From positions 1 to 64,000 of the forward strand of contig JAIXQA010000010.1 of assembly GCA_027485915.1 (NCBI GenBank): a DNA stretch of 64,000 nucleotides, in the 5' to 3' direction. Below, piece by piece: positions 19,259-27,708 of this stretch. How positions within the stretch are numbered: position 1 is the stretch's first letter; every line of letters begins with the position of its first letter. A program made the position numbers and the translations under genes. A model generated the notes under the pieces. That model had not been told where the DNA came from. It did no database searches and worked only from the letters and a program-made list of their open reading frames with translations. The DNA is from Alphaproteobacteria bacterium (GTDB lineage: Bacteria > Pseudomonadota > Alphaproteobacteria > Caulobacterales > Aquidulcibacteraceae).

Positions 19259-19678
19259 ATGAATTATAGATTAGGGGCTGCCGCAGCCCTATCGCTCGCG
19301 CTCGCTCTGGGCGGGTGTGTCAGCATCAATGTGAACGACACGGATGAAAAGATCGACGTAGCCCCGATGCCATCGGCCCTCATCGGCACGTGGGACGTCT
19401 CACTCTATAGCGACCCGAATACCGAGCCCAGCAAGACCGAGTTTGTGGTGACCGAGGTTACGGCCGGAACGTTCAAAGGTACCTTCTATGGCAGTGAAAT
19501 TCAAAATGGGCGCTATACGATTAAAGGCAATGAGATCGTGTTTGCAGGCCGCACAGCCGATTTATCTGGAGCTTATTGGCATTCAGGCCGCATGCGCGCC
19601 AACTCGGTCATTCAAGGTCAAACCCTGTCGGATGGCCGCAATTTTCTGATGGCTTGGACGGCACGGCGCAAACGCTAG
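19259..19678 (+). CDS. Small lipoprotein, function unknown
   Basis: A 139-residue protein with a lipoprotein signal: MNYRLGAAAALSLALALGG followed by the lipobox Cys (about residue 20) and an SINVND linker. The mature part is short and beta-rich (ALIGTWDVSLYSDPNTEPSKT, GTFKGTFYGSEIQNGRYTIKG), like a small lipocalin-type or META-like barrel. ATG at 19259 is chosen because it starts the signal peptide. Anchoring in the outer membrane is expected, because +2 is Ser. No partner is apparent. Confidence 0.75.
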   Translation: MNYRLGAAAALSLALALGGCVSINVNDTDEKIDVAPMPSALIGTWDVSLYSDPNTEPSKTEFVVTEVTAGTFKGTFYGSEIQNGRYTIKGNEIVFAGRTADLSGAYWHSGRMRANSVIQGQTLSDGRNFLMAWTARRKR

Positions 19679-19690
19679 GCCCCTCGCACG

Positions 19691-20035
19691 TTAGGAGCGC
19701 ACGACTTTCAACAATTTGCGCTCCAATACATCCAAAGTCGCGGCCAGTTCATGGCCGCGTTTCAAGACTTGGCCAGCGGAGCCCAAAACACTCCACTGGC
19801 CTTGTTTGGTCGCCAAGGCTGGGCGCTTTTCGATCCGATAGAGTGGGTTTTCACTGGCCCGACGAAAGATGGAGAAAATCACCGCGTCTGGGTCGTCATC
19901 TATGGCATAATCGCGCCACTCTCCCGCCATTTGTCCGCGACCATAAAGGTTCATAATCTGATCAAACTCGCGCCGCTCAAACCAAATTTTGGGCGCACGG
20001 CGCGGCAAAGGATGGGTAGAAGATTCAAAGCTCAT
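19691..20035 (-). CDS. DUF2794 family protein
   Basis: A 114-residue soluble protein of a family largely confined to alphaproteobacteria. The conserved core is FERREFDQIMNLYGRGQMAGEWRDYAID, followed by ASENPLYRIEKRPALATKQGQWSV. Function is not known. It converges on the lipoprotein gene (12-base gap) and is transcribed alone. Confidence 0.85.
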   Translation of the reverse strand: MSFESSTHPLPRRAPKIWFERREFDQIMNLYGRGQMAGEWRDYAIDDDPDAVIFSIFRRASENPLYRIEKRPALATKQGQWSVLGSAGQVLKRGHELAATLDVLERKLLKVVRS

Positions 20036-20100
20036 GCACGCATCTAGGGCCTGTTTGAAGGCTCTGACAAGTGGTGGCGCTCAATTTGACGACACGCGTC

Positions 20101-21852
20101 CTAGACCGCCACCAGCCCCATTGGCTGAGGGCCATATGTGGTTTCCCAGCTTGCGGCTTTGGTGACAAGGAAGGTCTTAGACTTGACCGTATCCAATTCC
20201 ATGAAATCGCCACGGACATTCTCTGGCGTGATACTCACCAACGTATAGCCGCGCTTGGTTTCCTCATGCCATTCCACTTCAGGATTGGCACGGGTGATGA
20301 GCTCGTTGAGGGCAGCACCTTCCAGACCAAAATTGGCAAAAGTGTCCGCGATACTGGGGCTTGTCACCGAGGTACCACCAAATTCTACGCCGCGTACTTC
20401 GCCCCCGGCATCTTTGAGCGTGTTCGCCCAAGCGGCATGGGTATCACCGGTACAGACGATCAGTCGCGCACCTGCTTCCTTGGCAGAGGCATAAAGACGC
20501 TCGCGCGCTGCGGGATAGCCATCCCACGCATCGAGATTGAAGGGCACATCAAACTGGGAGAGTTCGAAGAAAGCTTTTGTCTGCGGGCGCGCTTTGGCAA
20601 TGGCGTCCAAAACTTGTGGCGGCAGGCCTGCATTGAAATTCGGCGAGGTGACACGGCCCATGATGACCTGATTACCCAAGACTTGCCATTTTTTGCCAGA
20701 CTTGACCGACTTCGTGAGCGCTTCGGATAACCAAGCCTGCTGGGTTGCACCCAGCATCTCGCGGGCTGGATCGTTTAGTTTCTTGGCTTTAAAGCCCGCC
20801 ACATCCGGTAGCGCCAGAATGCCTTTTGGCAAATTGCGGGCATCAAGGCCCGACAAGCGGGCTGGATCCCTTATTTTTACCGGCTGTCCTGACGAGACAT
20901 CGAACAGGCCAAGTTCAAGATCGGTTTCGTAATCAAGCTGAAAAGTGCGCGCCATAACGCGGGTTTCCAGCATGATGATCGTGGCCAGATCGCCCCACTC
21001 AAAAGTGCGGTTGATGGCTTCAAACGACTTGCCGGGGGCCGGATTGCGCAAGGGCATCCACTCATAATAGGCCTGAAGGGCGGCCGCCTTGCGCAAGGTC
21101 CAAGGGCCTTCCGCCGCCGGGTTGTGATTTTCCGCCCCATCCTTATAGGCGTCATTTGATGTCTCATGATCATCCCAGGTCACCAGCCAAGGCGCGCAGG
21201 CGTGAGCGGCTTGAAGGTCTGGATCGGTACGATATTGGGCATAGCGCTGGCGGTAGTCTGCAAGGGTCGTGATTTCCTTGGGCGGCTGCGGAACGCGACC
21301 AACTGTCTTGCCCCATTCAGTCGCATATTCGCCGGGGCCATATTCATAAATATAGTCCCCGACATGGAGCACCAAATCGACATCGCCCCGCCGCGCAATG
21401 GCTTGATAGGCATTGAACCAGCCGGCTGGGAAATTGGAACAGGATACGAGCGCGATGTTTAACCGCTCCCCACCCGTAGCAGGCGCTGTCTGGGTGCGGC
21501 CAATGGTGGAAGCTTCTGTGCCGACCGAGAAACCATAATAATAGATTGTTCCGGGTTTGAGGCCTGTGACGTCGACTTTGACCGTATGATCGCGGCTGGG
21601 GCCCGTTTTGACGCTCCCGCGTTTAACGACTTGGGTGAGCGCGGAGTCGGTGGCGACTTTCCACATAACCGTAACGTCCGTGCCAGGAATGCTTGGGCTG
21701 ACGCGCGTCCAGATAATCACCTGCGTGGTGAGCGGATCACCACTGGCAACGCCATGGGCAAATAGAGCCTGTTCAGCGGCAGCTGCGGACGCGGTACAGG
21801 CAGCGGCGACAAATGCCCCCGATGTTAGGGCAGCTCGACGGGTCAGGGCCAT
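20101..21852 (-). CDS. phoD: Alkaline phosphatase D (PhoD)
   Basis: A periplasmic phosphodiesterase/phosphomonoesterase of the PhoD family, used for phosphate scavenging. It starts with a twin-arginine signal (LTRRAALTSGAFVAAACTASAAAA), as expected for Tat-exported PhoD. Fe/Ca ligand motifs are visible: ALVSCSNFPAGWF, LHVGDYIYEYG, WDDHETSNDA and CTGDTHAAW. ATG at 21852 with GGAGG 5 bases upstream is preferred to the extension at 21894. About 583 residues. No pho-box was recognised upstream. Confidence 0.92.
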   Translation of the reverse strand: MALTRRAALTSGAFVAAACTASAAAAEQALFAHGVASGDPLTTQVIIWTRVSPSIPGTDVTVMWKVATDSALTQVVKRGSVKTGPSRDHTVKVDVTGLKPGTIYYYGFSVGTEASTIGRTQTAPATGGERLNIALVSCSNFPAGWFNAYQAIARRGDVDLVLHVGDYIYEYGPGEYATEWGKTVGRVPQPPKEITTLADYRQRYAQYRTDPDLQAAHACAPWLVTWDDHETSNDAYKDGAENHNPAAEGPWTLRKAAALQAYYEWMPLRNPAPGKSFEAINRTFEWGDLATIIMLETRVMARTFQLDYETDLELGLFDVSSGQPVKIRDPARLSGLDARNLPKGILALPDVAGFKAKKLNDPAREMLGATQQAWLSEALTKSVKSGKKWQVLGNQVIMGRVTSPNFNAGLPPQVLDAIAKARPQTKAFFELSQFDVPFNLDAWDGYPAARERLYASAKEAGARLIVCTGDTHAAWANTLKDAGGEVRGVEFGGTSVTSPSIADTFANFGLEGAALNELITRANPEVEWHEETKRGYTLVSITPENVRGDFMELDTVKSKTFLVTKAASWETTYGPQPMGLVAV

Positions 21853-22045
21853 GGTAACCTCCAATGACCTCTTCCATGCGCTTGCTTTGCTCATTTGCCA
21901 ACACCCCGGTTGCGATGCTGTGGGGCGTTAAAGCGATTTGGCGACAGTCCCGTGTCCGTACCATGACGATCACGCGACGATTTCAGGTTAATTGCGTCCA
22001 AAATGGCCAAAACTAAGCTTTTGATTCACCATCTGTTAACGGACG

Positions 22046-22074
22046 GGACGCTGACAGGGCTCCTATCAGCGTCC
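22046..22074 (-). terminator. Stem-loop after serA
   Basis: A perfect 9-bp stem GGACGCTGA / TCAGCGTCC with an 11-base loop lies 14 bases past the serA stop. It lacks a T-tract on the minus strand but is the only strong hairpin in this 235-base spacer, so it is the likely 3' end of the serC-GNAT-serA transcript. Confidence 0.5.
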
Positions 22075-22087
22075 AAGCAAAAACCGA

Positions 22088-23671
22088 TCAAACGAACTCA
22101 AGCACTTTCACATAACGCACTTGTGGCAGGGCTTTGAGCTCCGCTTGCAAGGCCGCAGGCACAGGCTGATCGATCCCAACCAAGGCAATCGCATCTTCGC
22201 CTTCGGCAACGCGGCCTAGATTGAAGGTCGCGATATTGATACCCGCAGCGCCGAGCTTGGTGCCCAAAGCGCCAATAAAGCCCGGGGTATCCGAGTTGTT
22301 GATGAACAACATGCGGCCATGGAATGCGGCTTCAAACGACATGCCCTTTACTTCGGTGATGCGGGGTTGACCACCGATTACCGCACCGGCGACCGTGCGC
22401 CATTTGCCGCCGGTTTGCACCTTCACCCGGATCAAGCTGTCATAGGTCGGCGAAAGGTCACGCTTGGATTCGCTGAACGGAGTACCACGATCTTTTAGGA
22501 TCGTCGGTGCACTGACCATATTGATATCGGCCAAGAGCGGCTTCAAGATTCCAGCCAGCAAAGAAGCGGTCAATGGCTTGATATTCAGGCCCGTAACCTC
22601 GCCCTCATATTCGACTTCGATGGCTTCCAGACCGTCATCGACGATCTGGCCAGCAAAGGCACCAAGCTTTTCGCACAGCGCAATGAAGGGTTTCAGCTTG
22701 GGTGCTTCTTCGGCGGTGACCGAAGCGGTGTTGAGTGCATTGGTGACAGCCCCCGTCAGCACGTAATCGGCAATTTGTTCGGCCACTTGTAGCGCGACAT
22801 TTTCCTGGGCTTCGGTGGTAGAGGCCCCCAAATGCGGCGTTGCGGTAAAGTTCGGGCAACCGAACAGCACATTGCTGGTTGCAGGCTCTTCGGCAAACAC
22901 GTCAAAGGCTGCCGCGCCAACGCGGCCGGTCTTCAAATGCTCTGCCAAGGCTGCTTCATCGACCAAGCCACCGCGGGCACAATTGACGATGATGACACCC
23001 TTTTTCGTCTTGGCGAGGTTTTCTGCCGACAGCACATTGCGGGTCTGAGGCGTCAAAGGCACATGCATGGTAATGGCGTCGGCACGGGCCAGCAAGTCGT
23101 CGAGTTCAACCTTCTCCACGCCAATTTCAATCGCCCGCTCATGGCTGAGGAATGGGTCATAGGCGACGACTTTCATCTTCAGGCCCAAGGCGCGGTCAGC
23201 GACGATGGAACCGATATTGCCACAGCCGATCACGCCCAATGTTTTCGCATAAAGCTCTACCCCATTGAAGCGGTTCTTTTCCCACTTGCCGGCTTGGGTA
23301 GAGGCATCAGCCGCCCCAATCTGGCGGGAAGCGGCAAATAACATGGCAATGGCATGTTCTGCTGTGGTGATGGCATTGCCAAATGGCGTGTTCATGACGA
23401 TGACGCCGCGCGCTGTTGCCGCTGGAATATCGACATTGTCGACCCCAATTCCGGCCCGGCCAATAACTTTCAGCTTGGTAGCGGCGGCTAAGACGTCGGC
23501 ATCGACTTTGGTGGCTGAGCGGATGGCAAGGCCATCATAGTCATCAATACAGGCAATCAGTTCGTCCTTGGTCATGCCGGGCTTGTAATCCACGGCGACA
23601 TGGCGGTTCTTAAAAATATCAATGGCGGCTTGGCTGATTTTATCGGAGATCAAAACGCGTGGTTCGGTCAT
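22088..23671 (-). CDS. serA: D-3-phosphoglycerate dehydrogenase
   Basis: First enzyme of serine synthesis, oxidising 3-phosphoglycerate with NAD. At 527 residues it is the long form: a D-2-hydroxyacid dehydrogenase core (NAD motif VIGCGNIGSIVADRA, about residues 147-161; catalytic GRAGIGVDNVD and HLGASTTEAQ), an intervening ASB-type domain and a C-terminal ACT domain (MLFINNSDTPGFIGALG) for possible feedback by serine. Its start overlaps the GNAT gene stop by 4 bases, in an operon with serC. Confidence 0.96.
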   Translation of the reverse strand: MTEPRVLISDKISQAAIDIFKNRHVAVDYKPGMTKDELIACIDDYDGLAIRSATKVDADVLAAATKLKVIGRAGIGVDNVDIPAATARGVIVMNTPFGNAITTAEHAIAMLFAASRQIGAADASTQAGKWEKNRFNGVELYAKTLGVIGCGNIGSIVADRALGLKMKVVAYDPFLSHERAIEIGVEKVELDDLLARADAITMHVPLTPQTRNVLSAENLAKTKKGVIIVNCARGGLVDEAALAEHLKTGRVGAAAFDVFAEEPATSNVLFGCPNFTATPHLGASTTEAQENVALQVAEQIADYVLTGAVTNALNTASVTAEEAPKLKPFIALCEKLGAFAGQIVDDGLEAIEVEYEGEVTGLNIKPLTASLLAGILKPLLADINMVSAPTILKDRGTPFSESKRDLSPTYDSLIRVKVQTGGKWRTVAGAVIGGQPRITEVKGMSFEAAFHGRMLFINNSDTPGFIGALGTKLGAAGINIATFNLGRVAEGEDAIALVGIDQPVPAALQAELKALPQVRYVKVLEFV

Positions 23672-24174
23672 AGTGGGTGTCCTTGTTCAAATGTGTTGCG
23701 TGTGATCTGGTGAACGGCGCAATGGTCATCGCCGAACCAGCGGTTTTCGAGAAAGGTAAAGCCAAGCCTGCGATAGAAGGCGATGGCTTGGGTGTTAGTG
23801 ATCAAGGGGTCGATCAGTACCAAGTCGATTGTGGGATCAGCGAAGCAACGTGCTAGAGCGAGTTTCATCATGGCCCGCCCACAGCCTTTACCTCGCGCTT
23901 CAGGTACGCCAATCCAGATATCGATGGCCTTGAAGCCGCTTTGTGGGTCGCCCCAATAGCGGGTAGTATCGCGCAGCGGATCGGTGATTTGAACGAAGCC
24001 AATGGGCTGGCCGTCCAATTCAGCTATCAGCTGCTCAAGCCCTTCAGCACCCAAAACTTCAGTCGTCCAATCCCAATCGTCATTAGGGTCAGAAGCCGCA
24101 ACGACCGGGTCCTCATCCCATGCCTCAAGCAGCGGAATGTCGGCAGACGTTGCAGGCCGCAGATTAATGGCCAT
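23668..24174 (-). CDS. GNAT family acetyltransferase in the ser operon
   Basis: A 168-residue GNAT protein of the aminoglycoside 6'-acetyltransferase/RimI-like type. Acetyl-CoA binding is indicated by GVPEARGKGCGRAMMKLALARC, and the C-terminal YRRLGFTFLENRWFGDDHCAVHQ is typical of AAC(6')-like enzymes. ATG at 24174 is preferred to an extension reaching into serC. It lies 16 bases after serC and overlaps serA by 4 bases (ATGA), so it is co-expressed with serine synthesis; a link to that pathway is not known. Confidence 0.85.
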   Translation of the reverse strand: MAINLRPATSADIPLLEAWDEDPVVAASDPNDDWDWTTEVLGAEGLEQLIAELDGQPIGFVQITDPLRDTTRYWGDPQSGFKAIDIWIGVPEARGKGCGRAMMKLALARCFADPTIDLVLIDPLITNTQAIAFYRRLGFTFLENRWFGDDHCAVHQITRNTFEQGHPL

Positions 24175-24190
24175 TTCGGCGAGCCCTCGC

Positions 24191-25357
24191 CTAAAGCTCT
24201 GCGACCAGGGTCTCAAACGCCCAATCGAGCCAGGGTGTCAATGCGATCACATCATCGGTATCGATGGTCGCCCCACACCACAGGCGCAGGCCCGGAGGGG
24301 CCGCCCGATAGGCGGCAGCATCCAAGGCCACGCCTTCTTTGTCCAACAGGCCCGCAAGCTTTTTGGCAAAATCGGCCTGACCCTCTTCCGACAAGCCCGT
24401 AACGCGGGGGTCAACGACTTTCAAACACACTGAGGTGTTGGAGCGGCTTTCGGGCGTAGCGGCCAAAAAGTCGACCCAAGCGGTCTTGTCGACCCATTCA
24501 GCAATCGCGCCCAAATTGGCGTCAGCCCGTCCATGAAGACCCGCCAGTCCACCGACGCTTTTGGCCCAATTGAGCGCGTCAATATAGTCTTCGGTGGCAA
24601 GCATGGAGGGGGTGTTGATCGTCTCGCCCTCAAAAATGCCTTCCACCAATTTGCCGCCCTTGGTCATGCGGAACAATTTTGGCATCGGCCAAGCAGGGGT
24701 ATAGCTTTCAAGACGTTCCACAGCGCGGGGGCCGAGGATCAACATGCCATGCGCACCTTCGCCCCCCAGCACTTTCTGCCACGAGAAAGTGACGACATCG
24801 AGTTTGTCCCAATCCAAAGCTTGGGCAAAGGCGGCAGAGGTGGCGTCGCAAATGGTGATGCCTTCGCGGTCAGCCGGGATCCAGTCCGCATTGGGGACGC
24901 GGGTTCCAGAAGTGGTGCCATTCCAGGTGAAGATCACATCATGGGTTTTGGCGGGCACTGCGGCGAGATCGGGCAATTGGCCATAGCCAGCCTTGATCAC
25001 CACGGGGTCTAATTTCAATTGCTTGACGGCATCGGTCACCCAATCTTCGCCAAAGCTTTCCCAAGCCAAGGTCGCCACGGGCTTTGGCCCCAGCATGGAC
25101 CACATCGCCATTTCGACGGCCCCGGTATCAGAGCCTGCGACGATACCGATGCGATAGCCGTCTGGCACCTGCAGCACTTCGCGCGTCAGATCGATCGCGA
25201 GCTTGAGGCGGGCTTTACCGGGTTTGGAACGGTGAGAACGACCGAGGACAGCACCCGACAAAGCGTCGAGACTCCAATTGGGGCGTTTCTTGGTGGGACC
25301 CGAAGAAAACCGAGGGTCAGCGGGCCGCATGTGCGGCTTAGGGGTATTCGCGTTCAT
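24191..25357 (-). CDS. serC: Phosphoserine aminotransferase
   Basis: PLP-dependent transaminase making phosphoserine from phosphohydroxypyruvate with glutamate; it may also serve pyridoxal phosphate synthesis. 388 residues, of the class common in alphaproteobacteria. The PLP lysine is in [17 protein letters not shown] (about residue 195), and the N-terminal [15 protein letters not shown] is typical. First gene of serC-GNAT-serA. The ATG follows TGGGAG by 4 bases, and that Shine-Dalgarno can be masked by the leader structure just upstream. Confidence 0.95.
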   Translation of the reverse strand: MNANTPKPHMRPADPRFSSGPTKKRPNWSLDALSGAVLGRSHRSKPGKARLKLAIDLTREVLQVPDGYRIGIVAGSDTGAVEMAMWSMLGPKPVATLAWESFGEDWVTDAVKQLKLDPVVIKAGYGQLPDLAAVPAKTHDVIFTWNGTTSGTRVPNADWIPADREGITICDATSAAFAQALDWDKLDVVTFSWQKVLGGEGAHGMLILGPRAVERLESYTPAWPMPKLFRMTKGGKLVEGIFEGETINTPSMLATEDYIDALNWAKSVGGLAGLHGRADANLGAIAEWVDKTAWVDFLAATPESRSNTSVCLKVVDPRVTGLSEEGQADFAKKLAGLLDKEGVALDAAAYRAAPPGLRLWCGATIDTDDVIALTPWLDWAFETLVAEL

Positions 25358-25411
25358 GTTACTCCCATCCTTTCAGATGAGCGCCCGCCGGTGGGAGCGG
25401 GTGGCCCAGCG
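25358..25411 (-). ncRNA. serC leader RNA (serC-motif-like)
   Basis: Read on the minus strand, CCCGC (25397-25401) and GCGGG (25384-25388) form a hairpin whose loop contains CTCCCA. That loop segment (25392-25397) is exactly complementary to TGGGAG (25362-25367), the serC Shine-Dalgarno. Between them CATC/GATG (25366-25369 and 25376-25379) forms a small TGAAAG-loop hairpin. A pseudoknot-like switch that hides the ribosome site is implied. Position and layout fit the serC RNA motif described upstream of alphaproteobacterial serC; the identification is from memory of that family. Confidence 0.65.
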
Positions 25412-25682
25412 CGCACAGACACGATGTCGGCCTAGAATGCAAGCGACAATTTTATGAGGCGCGCCCTGCCACCACCTGTTGGTCATGGGCAGAGCCTTGC
25501 AGAATGGAGGTTTGAGCAGGATGCAAAAAGTGGTTTTGCCCACACTGTCATTGCCGTTGGAACGACGTGGAGAGCCGGGGTCTCAGGGGACTCTGCGGCA
25601 GGAAATCCCCGACTGGCTCACGCCCTCGGGGATGACATCCTTGTTCGAGAAGGCTCCAAAAAACCAAATCGGGCTTTTCACC
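25412..25682. other. Intergenic region upstream of the serC leader
   Basis: With the leader this makes a 325-base gap. It should hold the serC promoter, but no clear -35/-10 pair was recognised. A short open frame at 25479-25748 on the plus strand runs into the convergent YCII gene and looks accidental. The piece CTCGGGGATGACATCC and its surroundings could be a decayed gene, but no family is recognised. Confidence 0.35.
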
Positions 25683-25976
25683 CTAGCTTTCGACCAACTC
25701 CCGAATCTCCACCGTGCCGCCAGCTTCATAGGTTGGATTGCCGGCTAAACAGGCGCGGGCGGCCTCTACGTTTTCTGCTTGGATTTTGATATAGCCAGCA
25801 AGCTGGAAGGTCGGCGCGGCGGGCTCCCCATGTTTACGAAAGGCCTGCCCCTCCCCCATGGAGCTGCCGCCCTGAAACAAGCCTTCGGCGATCAAGCGAC
25901 CAATATAGCCCTCCCAATCCGCCTCGTGCTCACTCTCGGTCGCGTCGGTATGCATCAGCAGGATGAATTCTTTCAT
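25683..25976 (-). CDS. YCII-related domain protein
   Basis: A 97-residue ferredoxin-like-fold protein of the YCII/DGPF family (MKEFILLMHTD at the start, GYIKIQAENVEAARACLAGNPTYEAGGTVEIREL at the end). Such proteins are small, often dimeric, and some are associated with sigma-factor systems or act as dehalogenase-like enzymes; the role here is unknown. It starts 2 bases after the stop of the BrnA-type gene and shares its transcript. Confidence 0.8.
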   Translation of the reverse strand: MKEFILLMHTDATESEHEADWEGYIGRLIAEGLFQGGSSMGEGQAFRKHGEPAAPTFQLAGYIKIQAENVEAARACLAGNPTYEAGGTVEIRELVES

Positions 25977-25978
25977 GT

Positions 25979-26242
25979 TCAGGTCCGTTCTTTGGCGTGA
26001 GCAAGCATATAGGCCCGCAGAACGGCATTCATGCGGCTTAAATGTCCTTTGCCTTGAGCTTTAAACCACTGGAGCACATCATCATCAACACGCAGCGAAA
26101 TGGCCTGCTTGGTGGTTGCGCTTGGCATGATCAGTCGCACGGTATTGAAAAAGGCCACATCCATTTCGGGCAGGTCGGAAAAGCCGATGCGATCTTCTGG
26201 CAGTGCCTCAATCTGCGTCAATCGCTCTTTCGAGATAGTCAA
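25979..26242 (-). CDS. Orphan BrnA-type antitoxin
   Basis: An 87-residue protein whose C-terminal half (ISLRVDDDVLQWFKAQGKGHLSRMNAVLRAYMLAH) is a clear BrnA-type DNA-binding domain. The start is a TTG with GGAGA 7 bases upstream; no earlier ATG exists in frame. BrnA usually follows a BrnT toxin gene, but the space upstream (26243-26466) encodes no BrnT. It may be a solitary repressor or a remnant antitoxin protecting against the complete pair at 12681-13257. It is followed at once by a YCII gene. Confidence 0.8.
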   Translation of the reverse strand: MTISKERLTQIEALPEDRIGFSDLPEMDVAFFNTVRLIMPSATTKQAISLRVDDDVLQWFKAQGKGHLSRMNAVLRAYMLAHAKERT

Positions 26243-26282
26243 AGAAGAGTCTCCAGCTGCCGTATGTTAGAGGCGTATATAG

Positions 26283-26313
26283 TTGTATATACAAATGTAG
26301 AGTTTGGTGTCAA
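26283..26313 (-). promoter_or_regulatory. Promoter with overlapping palindromic operator
   Basis: On the minus strand TTGACA (26308-26313) is a consensus -35, and TATACA lies 18 bases further on. The perfect palindrome TTGTATATACAA (26283-26294) covers that -10, and a further copy of GTATATA makes a 7-bp inverted repeat with it (26275-26292). The gene starts about 41 bases downstream. A repressor bound here would block the polymerase; the antitoxin itself is the best candidate. Confidence 0.6.
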
Positions 26314-26466
26314 GAACAGGGTTACTCTCGGTATCGATTCAGCAGAGTTTTCGCTCATCTGGTTTTGAAGAACTTGTCGGCGGGGCGACGCAGCCACTCA
26401 AAAGACCCCACACCCTAACTCACCCGCTCCCTAATCCACCCATCCGCCCACTGCGTATTGAACCCT

Positions 26467-27708
26467 ATGTCTTCTTTGCCATTTGACCCCAACCCACCAG
26501 CCTTAAGCCGCGTTGACTGGACCGGGACGCGGGCGGCTGGGTTGGCGCGGCTGGAGGCGTTTCTGCCGGCAGCGGGGCAAGCCTATAGCCGCACGCGCAA
26601 CACGGATTTAGGGCCGGATGACCGCTCCAACGTGTCGGCCTTATCGCCGTGGCTGGCCCGCCGCATAATCACCGAAGAAGAGGTAGTGGCCCGCGTGATG
26701 GCCACGCATGGCTTTGTGAAGGCTGAGAAATTCATCCAAGAAGTCTATTGGCGCAGCTACTGGAAAGGCTGGCTGGAGATGCGTCCGCAGGTGCTGACGC
26801 GCTTCAACCAGGACCGCCTCGCCCTCAATCAATGGGTCGCGGAAGATCATGCGCTTGCCGAACGGCTTAGGCGCGCGAAAGCGGGTGAGACGGGCATTGC
26901 TTGCTTTGACGCCTGGGTGCGTGAATTGACGACTTTGGGCTGGCTGCACAATCATGCCCGCATGTGGTTTGCCAGTATTTGGATCTTTACCTTGGACTTG
27001 CCGTGGCAATTGGGGGCAGACTTCTTTTTTAAGCACTTGCTCGACGCCGATGTGGCTTCCAACACCTTGTCGTGGCGCTGGGTGGCGGGCCTTCATACCA
27101 AGGGCAAGCATTATCTGGCGCGCGCCAGCAATATTGAGACCCATACTTTGGCGCGCTTCAACCCTATGGGCCAATTGGCAGAGACGGCTTTGCCCTTAAG
27201 CGAGCCCTTCTTAGAGACCGGCCCCGGCACGCTCCCTGCTGGGGAAATCCTGTTTGAAGAGCGAGTCGGGCTCTTGCTGCACAGTGATGACCTGCATCCA
27301 GAATCCTTGCCACTCGCGGCAAAAGTGGTTGGCGCGGGCCTATTGCGCGTACCCGAAATTGGCCCCATGGATGGGCCAAAAAACAAGTTTCTGCGCCGGG
27401 CCGAGCAAGATGCCTGCACCCGCCTTGAGACTAGGTTCGATGTGGCGGCCCCACTTATGACCTCGCTTGACGAAACGCTGACTTGGGCTATAGGTCTGAG
27501 CGTAAAAGAGATTGCGACGCCTTATGCGCCGGTAGGCCCGATTGCTTGGCATGTGGCGGATTTGAAGCGCGCCTTGGCGGAGCATGGCATCAGGCTTGTG
27601 CGCCTGCGCCGGTCTTGGGATAGCCGAACCTGGCCTTTAGCCACGGGCGGCTTTTTTAAGCTGAAAGAGAAATTGCCCAATCTCGTGCGTGAGTTAGGGC
27701 GTACATGA
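26467..27708 (+). CDS. Photolyase/cryptochrome-like FAD protein with permuted domain order
   Basis: A 413-residue protein that begins directly with the photolyase FAD-binding helical domain: [12 protein letters not shown] (about 54-65), [13 protein letters not shown] (about 89-101), [25 protein letters not shown] and [16 protein letters not shown] (up to about 205). The usual N-terminal antenna alpha/beta domain is missing from its place. The last 150 residues ([21 protein letters not shown] to [11 protein letters not shown]) look like a Rossmann-type alpha/beta unit with the closing motif of a photolyase antenna domain. A circular permutation is inferred. ATG at 26467 is preferred to TTG at 26458. 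It overlaps the next photolyase gene by 4 bases. Confidence 0.75.
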   Translation: MSSLPFDPNPPALSRVDWTGTRAAGLARLEAFLPAAGQAYSRTRNTDLGPDDRSNVSALSPWLARRIITEEEVVARVMATHGFVKAEKFIQEVYWRSYWKGWLEMRPQVLTRFNQDRLALNQWVAEDHALAERLRRAKAGETGIACFDAWVRELTTLGWLHNHARMWFASIWIFTLDLPWQLGADFFFKHLLDADVASNTLSWRWVAGLHTKGKHYLARASNIETHTLARFNPMGQLAETALPLSEPFLETGPGTLPAGEILFEERVGLLLHSDDLHPESLPLAAKVVGAGLLRVPEIGPMDGPKNKFLRRAEQDACTRLETRFDVAAPLMTSLDETLTWAIGLSVKEIATPYAPVGPIAWHVADLKRALAEHGIRLVRLRRSWDSRTWPLATGGFFKLKEKLPNLVRELGRT

